From Nonomuraea sediminis (GTDB taxonomy: Bacteria; Actinomycetota; Actinomycetes; Streptosporangiales; Streptosporangiaceae), in contig NZ_JAHDTI010000010.1 in NCBI RefSeq assembly GCF_018531495.1, forward strand, positions 1 through 64,000: DNA of 64,000 nucleotides. Direction: 5' to 3'. Positions 61,128 to 64,000 of this stretch are shown one piece after another. The notes beneath the pieces are model-generated. The model had not been told where the DNA came from. It was given only the letters and a program-made list of their open reading frames with translations, and searched no databases. Position numbers and translations under genes: made by a program. Within the stretch, counting starts at the first letter, position 1. Every line of letters starts with the position of its first letter.

Positions 61128-62349
61128 TCTGCGCCGCTTCCAGGGCCTTGGCCGGTGTGGCCTGGCCGGTCAGCGCGGACTGGAACGCGGTGTAGATCTT
61201 CGTGGCCGCCTTCGGCCAGTCCGCGCCGAGCTCACCGGTGCGGGCCCGCGCGGTCGGGATCTGGTCGACGAAGCCTGCCATGTTCGGGTTGCTCGAGCTG
61301 AACTTCGCCAGCAGCGCCGTCTTGGTGGGGATGGTCTGGTTGTCCTTGGCGAGGCTGAGCTGGTTGTCGTCCGAGTTGAGGCAGGCGACGATCTTGGCAG
61401 CCTTGGCCTGCTTGTCCTTGTTCCCGGTCTGCGGCACCGCCCACGTCTCACCGCCGAGCGGCGCGACGACCGGCCTGCCCGCTGCCGGTGCCGGGATCTT
61501 CACCACCCCGTACTTCACGCTCTTGTTCTCCTCCAACGAGGGGAACTGCCACGGCCCGTTCACCATCATCGCGGCCTTACCCGCCTTGAACTGGTCGTTG
61601 ACGTCCGCCTGGGTCCAGTTCAGAGCGGATTTCGACACCGAGCCGTCGTTCATCAGGTCGACCCACAACTGCACTGCCTGCGCGGTTTCCGGCGTCGCGA
61701 TGTTCTTCTCGTCGCCGCCGTTGGACCACATGAACGGCAGGAACTGCCAGGTGCCCTCGTAGTTCGCCGGCGCCGAGAACGCCAGTCCGTACGTGCCGCC
61801 GGAGGTCAGCTTCTTGGCCGCCGTCTTCAGCTCCGCCCAAGTCGTGGGTGGCGTTACGCCCGCCTTGGCGAGCAGGTCCTTGTTGTAGAACAGCCCGATG
61901 GTGTTGGTGATCGGCTGCAGGCCGTAGAGCTTGCCCTTGTACGTCGAGGCGCTGACCACGCCTTCGGCGTACCCGTCGGCCTTGAGCCCGAGGTCGTTCA
62001 GCGGGGTGAGGGCGCCGGTCTGGGCGATCTGCTGGAGATCAGGGTTGTCCAGCATCAGGACATCCGGAAGGGTACGTGAGGACGCCTGCTGGAGCACCTT
62101 CTGGATCAGGGTCGCGCCGGGCACCGACTCTCGCTGGATGGTGACACCGGCCTGTCGGCCGCACGCGTCGATGACCTTCTGCCAGACCGTCTTGCCCGGA
62201 TCGTTGTTGTAGTAATCGAGCACCCGCAGGCTTGAGGAGTCGCCGCCGGTATTCGAGCCGCCGCCGGGCCCCCCGCCGCAGGCGCTGAGCGCGAGGGGCA
62301 GGGTGAGCATCGAGGCGAGCGCGGCCTGGGTCCGGGGGGAGCGGATCAT
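61120..62349 (-). CDS. Sugar ABC transporter substrate-binding lipoprotein
   Basis: 409 residues, lipobox PLALSAC (Cys24) followed by a Gly/Ser linker. Family 1 binding-protein signatures: LPDVLMLDNPDLQQIAQTGA, YKGKLYGLQPITNTIGLFYN, QFKAGKAAMMVNGPWQFPSL and PLGGETWAVPQTG. It is first in the operon and 122 bp downstream of the palindrome at 62471. It should bind a sugar or disaccharide processed by ThuA and Gfo/Idh/MocA; the exact ligand is open. Confidence 0.94.
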   Translation of the reverse strand: MIRSPRTQAALASMLTLPLALSACGGGPGGGSNTGGDSSSLRVLDYYNNDPGKTVWQKVIDACGRQAGVTIQRESVPGATLIQKVLQQASSRTLPDVLMLDNPDLQQIAQTGALTPLNDLGLKADGYAEGVVSASTYKGKLYGLQPITNTIGLFYNKDLLAKAGVTPPTTWAELKTAAKKLTSGGTYGLAFSAPANYEGTWQFLPFMWSNGGDEKNIATPETAQAVQLWVDLMNDGSVSKSALNWTQADVNDQFKAGKAAMMVNGPWQFPSLEENKSVKYGVVKIPAPAAGRPVVAPLGGETWAVPQTGNKDKQAKAAKIVACLNSDDNQLSLAKDNQTIPTKTALLAKFSSSNPNMAGFVDQIPTARARTGELGADWPKAATKIYTAFQSALTGQATPAKALEAAQNG

Positions 62350-62410
62350 GTCGTGTCCTTTCGGATACGGAAGGTTCCGGGGCGGTTTGGTGTCGATGGG
62401 CCAACACCGC

Positions 62411-62439
62411 GGGGGGGCGGGGTGGGGGGGGGTTGGGGG
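62411..62439 (+). other. G-run cluster (potential quadruplex)
   Basis: Within 29 bases there are runs of 7, 4, 9 and 5 G separated by 1-2 bases (62411-62417, 62419-62422, 62424-62432, 62435-62439). It lies in the leader between the LacI operator and the binding-protein start. On the operon's sense strand this is C-rich, so an i-motif or template-strand quadruplex is possible. Confidence 0.6.
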
Positions 62440-62470
62440 TCGTGCCGCATCGACGGCGGCTGAGCGGGGC

Positions 62471-62486
62471 GTCGATGCGCATCGAC
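62471..62486. promoter_or_regulatory. LacI-type operator, sugar-transport operon
   Basis: GTCGATGCGCATCGAC is a perfect 16-bp palindrome with a central CG, the classic form for LacI-family operators. It shares GTCGATrCGyATCrAC with the site ahead of the lacI-type gene itself. Confidence 0.88.
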
Positions 62487-62524
62487 TTTGTGCGTAGCGG
62501 GTCCTGGGTCGAAGCCACCGATGA

Positions 62525-63553
62525 TCAGTGGGCGGGAGCGGGCATCACGGTCGTACGACGAGTGAGTCGTGGCGCGACCAGCTCGATCGCGGGAGGTTCC
62601 ACCGCGGAACTCGGATCGAGTAGCCAGAACAGCGTCTCCATCGCGCGCCGCGAGACGTCGCGTGGTTCCTCGGAGACATTTGTGTACTGCGGATCGGACA
62701 GTTCGGCCTCCCGGTCGGGACTGAGTCCGATGACGGAGATGTCACGGCCCGGCACGACGTCTCGCTTCCGCAGTGCGTCCAGCAGCGGCACGATCGCGTC
62801 GCTGTGCGGCACCAGCACTCCGAGACGCCCGCTGGTGCGCTGAGCGAGGAGCTGATCGGCGACCTTCGCGGCGGCCTCCCGTCCACGCTCGACCGGTTCG
62901 ATCACCGTCAGCGGAAGGCCGCGCACCTGTGCCTGCCGACGCACCGATCGCAGAAACCGGCCGACGTAGTTCAGGCCACGCTTCATCGCCGAGGCCGTAT
63001 AGCCCACCACGACGATCTCGTCGTGCTGGGTGTCGGCCAGCTCGTCGACGGCCATCCGAGCCGCCGCCTCGAAGTCGAGGTCGACGCAGTGCAGCCCGGC
63101 CGGGTCGGCCGGCACACCGATGAGCACCACCGGAACGGACAGTGCGGCGGCCACCGGGACCCGGTCGTCCTGCTCCTGGATGTCCATCATGATGATCGCG
63201 TCGCACAGGGCCCGTCCGGCGAGGCGCCGCAGACCCGCCGAGCCCTCGTCCGCGGTCACCAGGAGAACCTCGTGATCGTGGGCGCGAGCCGAGCTGGCGA
63301 TGGTCTCTATGAACGGAAGCAACCCGAAGACCTCACCCCCGACCCCGAAGGGCACGACCAGACCGATGACCTGGGTACGACGCCCCGCCAGAGCCCGGGC
63401 ACTGGAGTGCGGCTCGTAGGTGAGCTGTTCCATCGCGTCCAGGACCCGTCGCCGCGTGCGCTCAGAGATGGGTCTCTTGCCAGTCATCACATAGGACACG
63501 GTGCTCTGCGATACGCCGGCGACGCGCGCGACGTCCTTGCTGGTGAACGCCAT
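62525..63553 (-). CDS. LacI-family repressor
   Basis: 342 residues. N-terminal HTH: FTSKDVARVAGVSQSTVSYV, then MTGKRPISERTRRRVLDAM and the hinge EPHSSARALAGRRT, canonical for LacI proteins binding CG-centred palindromes. The sugar-binding domain (about 60-340) includes VIGLVVPFGVGGEVFG, DAIIMMDIQEQDDRVP and GRDISVIGLSPDRE. The ATG at 63553 follows AAAGGGG. Palindromes lie in front of both this gene and the downstream transporter operon, so it likely controls both, released by the transported sugar. Confidence 0.94.
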   Translation of the reverse strand: MAFTSKDVARVAGVSQSTVSYVMTGKRPISERTRRRVLDAMEQLTYEPHSSARALAGRRTQVIGLVVPFGVGGEVFGLLPFIETIASSARAHDHEVLLVTADEGSAGLRRLAGRALCDAIIMMDIQEQDDRVPVAAALSVPVVLIGVPADPAGLHCVDLDFEAAARMAVDELADTQHDEIVVVGYTASAMKRGLNYVGRFLRSVRRQAQVRGLPLTVIEPVERGREAAAKVADQLLAQRTSGRLGVLVPHSDAIVPLLDALRKRDVVPGRDISVIGLSPDREAELSDPQYTNVSEEPRDVSRRAMETLFWLLDPSSAVEPPAIELVAPRLTRRTTVMPAPAH

Positions 63554-63574
63554 GACACCCCTTTGGAGGAAATC

Positions 63575-63590
63575 GTCGATACGTATCAAC
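63575..63590. promoter_or_regulatory. LacI-type operator, autoregulatory
   Basis: GTCGATACGTATCAAC is a 16-bp palindrome with one mismatched pair, 22 bp upstream of the lacI-type start. It matches the operon site at 62471 at 13 of 16 positions. Confidence 0.85.
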
Positions 63591-63726
63591 CGCCAGTTCC
63601 GACACGCTACGACGGCGATCGTCCGAGCCACAAGACATCTCCGGAAATATTCTGCAATCCCTGTGGTTGCCCGAAACTCGGCCGTTGGGGCCGACCTGGG
63701 GTTCGGTCTGGCAGGCATGATCGCCG

Positions 63727-64000
63727 TCATGGCATTGCAGCTAGGGAGCGAAGCGAGGACTCCTTCAGGACTTCGAACGTGCCGCCGACCAGCGGGACAT
63801 CTGACGAGGAGGGATGTACTCGAAGCTGACCAGCCCCAGCCGTCGCAGATCGAGTGACGGCGCATGCGTCCACCGGTGCTTCGAGGTCGTCGCGAGCGTC
63901 CACTTGGCCTAATGCCGACGCCACCGCGGCGACCGGGCCCGGTAGGAGAGCAGCGACGGGTGCGACGACACCGACCGTTGCCGGAATCCCTGCTCCCAGG
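63727..64000 (-). other. Open minus-strand frame reaching the window edge, uncertain
   Basis: One minus-strand frame is open from the window edge to a stop at 63727 (ATVGVVAPVAALLPGPVAAV, then VPLVGGTFEVLKESSLRSLA). A competing frame reads LRRLGLVSFEYIPPRQMSRW. Neither has recognisable domains, so I do not call a gene; the real coding frame would need sequence beyond the window. Confidence 0.25.

Noticed and set aside
1..64000. CRISPR arrays, tRNA or rRNA genes
   Set aside because: No regularly spaced short repeats and no tRNA- or rRNA-like segments were seen on reading; a tRNAscan and CRISPR-finder run would settle this.

Overview
The window reads as a high-GC Actinobacterium. Coding regions prefer G or C at third positions, GTG and TTG starts are frequent, and the families present (ROK, LacI and TetR repressors, lipoprotein sugar-binding proteins, ECF sigma factors with a C-terminal SnoaL-like domain, DUF899, VapA-like proteins) are typical of filamentous actinomycetes. 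A Streptosporangiales/Streptomycetales-type soil actinomycete is my inference; no rRNA or tRNA is present to fix the taxon.

The window alternates intact functional cassettes with zones of mobile-element debris. 0-5.3 kb: a MurA-like remnant, an IS3 remnant, a lipoprotein, a large beta-repeat membrane protein and a degenerate IS with clear inverted repeats (4110-5229). 5.3-10.1 kb: a small membrane-associated protein, then a minus-strand DoxX/LUD/MFS operon whose promoter shares an operator-like motif with the promoter of a nearby MarR gene. 10.1-15.6 kb: Tn3 fragments, then two divergent regulator/enzyme pairs (TetR/epimerase-like and TetR/FAD monooxygenase) with strong palindromes between the partners.

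15.6-25.9 kb is the most coherent block: a ROK repressor diverges from a GH20 hexosaminidase, a secreted PLD-like protein with a repeat domain, a binding protein with two permeases, and a secreted UshA-like phosphoesterase, closed by a strong hairpin. I infer a locus for scavenging amino sugars from a phosphodiester-containing glycan. 25.9-29.0 kb: two degenerate copies of one IS family flank a lower-GC island holding a VapA-like gene and a near-consensus promoter. 29.1-36.8 kb: an AlkZ-like (HTH_42) protein and an oxidoreductase divergent from a WYL regulator, then VOC, DHFR-like, gamma-glutamylcyclotransferase-like and HAD genes with truncated genes between them.

36.9-39.1 kb: a broken IS3 element beside two frameshifted secreted-protein genes. 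39.1-48.2 kb: two SDRs, an uncharacterised protein, a frameshifted DUF899 gene, an ECF sigma gene followed by a small lone sigma-2-like ORF, an NAD(P)-binding protein, an MFS exporter and a second ECF sigma gene. 48.2-57.3 kb: a lipoprotein that resembles signal peptidase I without its lysine, a putative HExxH metallopeptidase, IS and Tn3 debris, an amidohydrolase with a GbsR/MarR-like regulator, and a divergent SDR/TetR pair. 57.3-63.6 kb: a minus-strand operon (binding protein, two permeases, ThuA, Gfo/Idh/MocA) downstream of a LacI gene, with matching 16-bp operators in front of both. The last 400 bases hold no gene I can identify.
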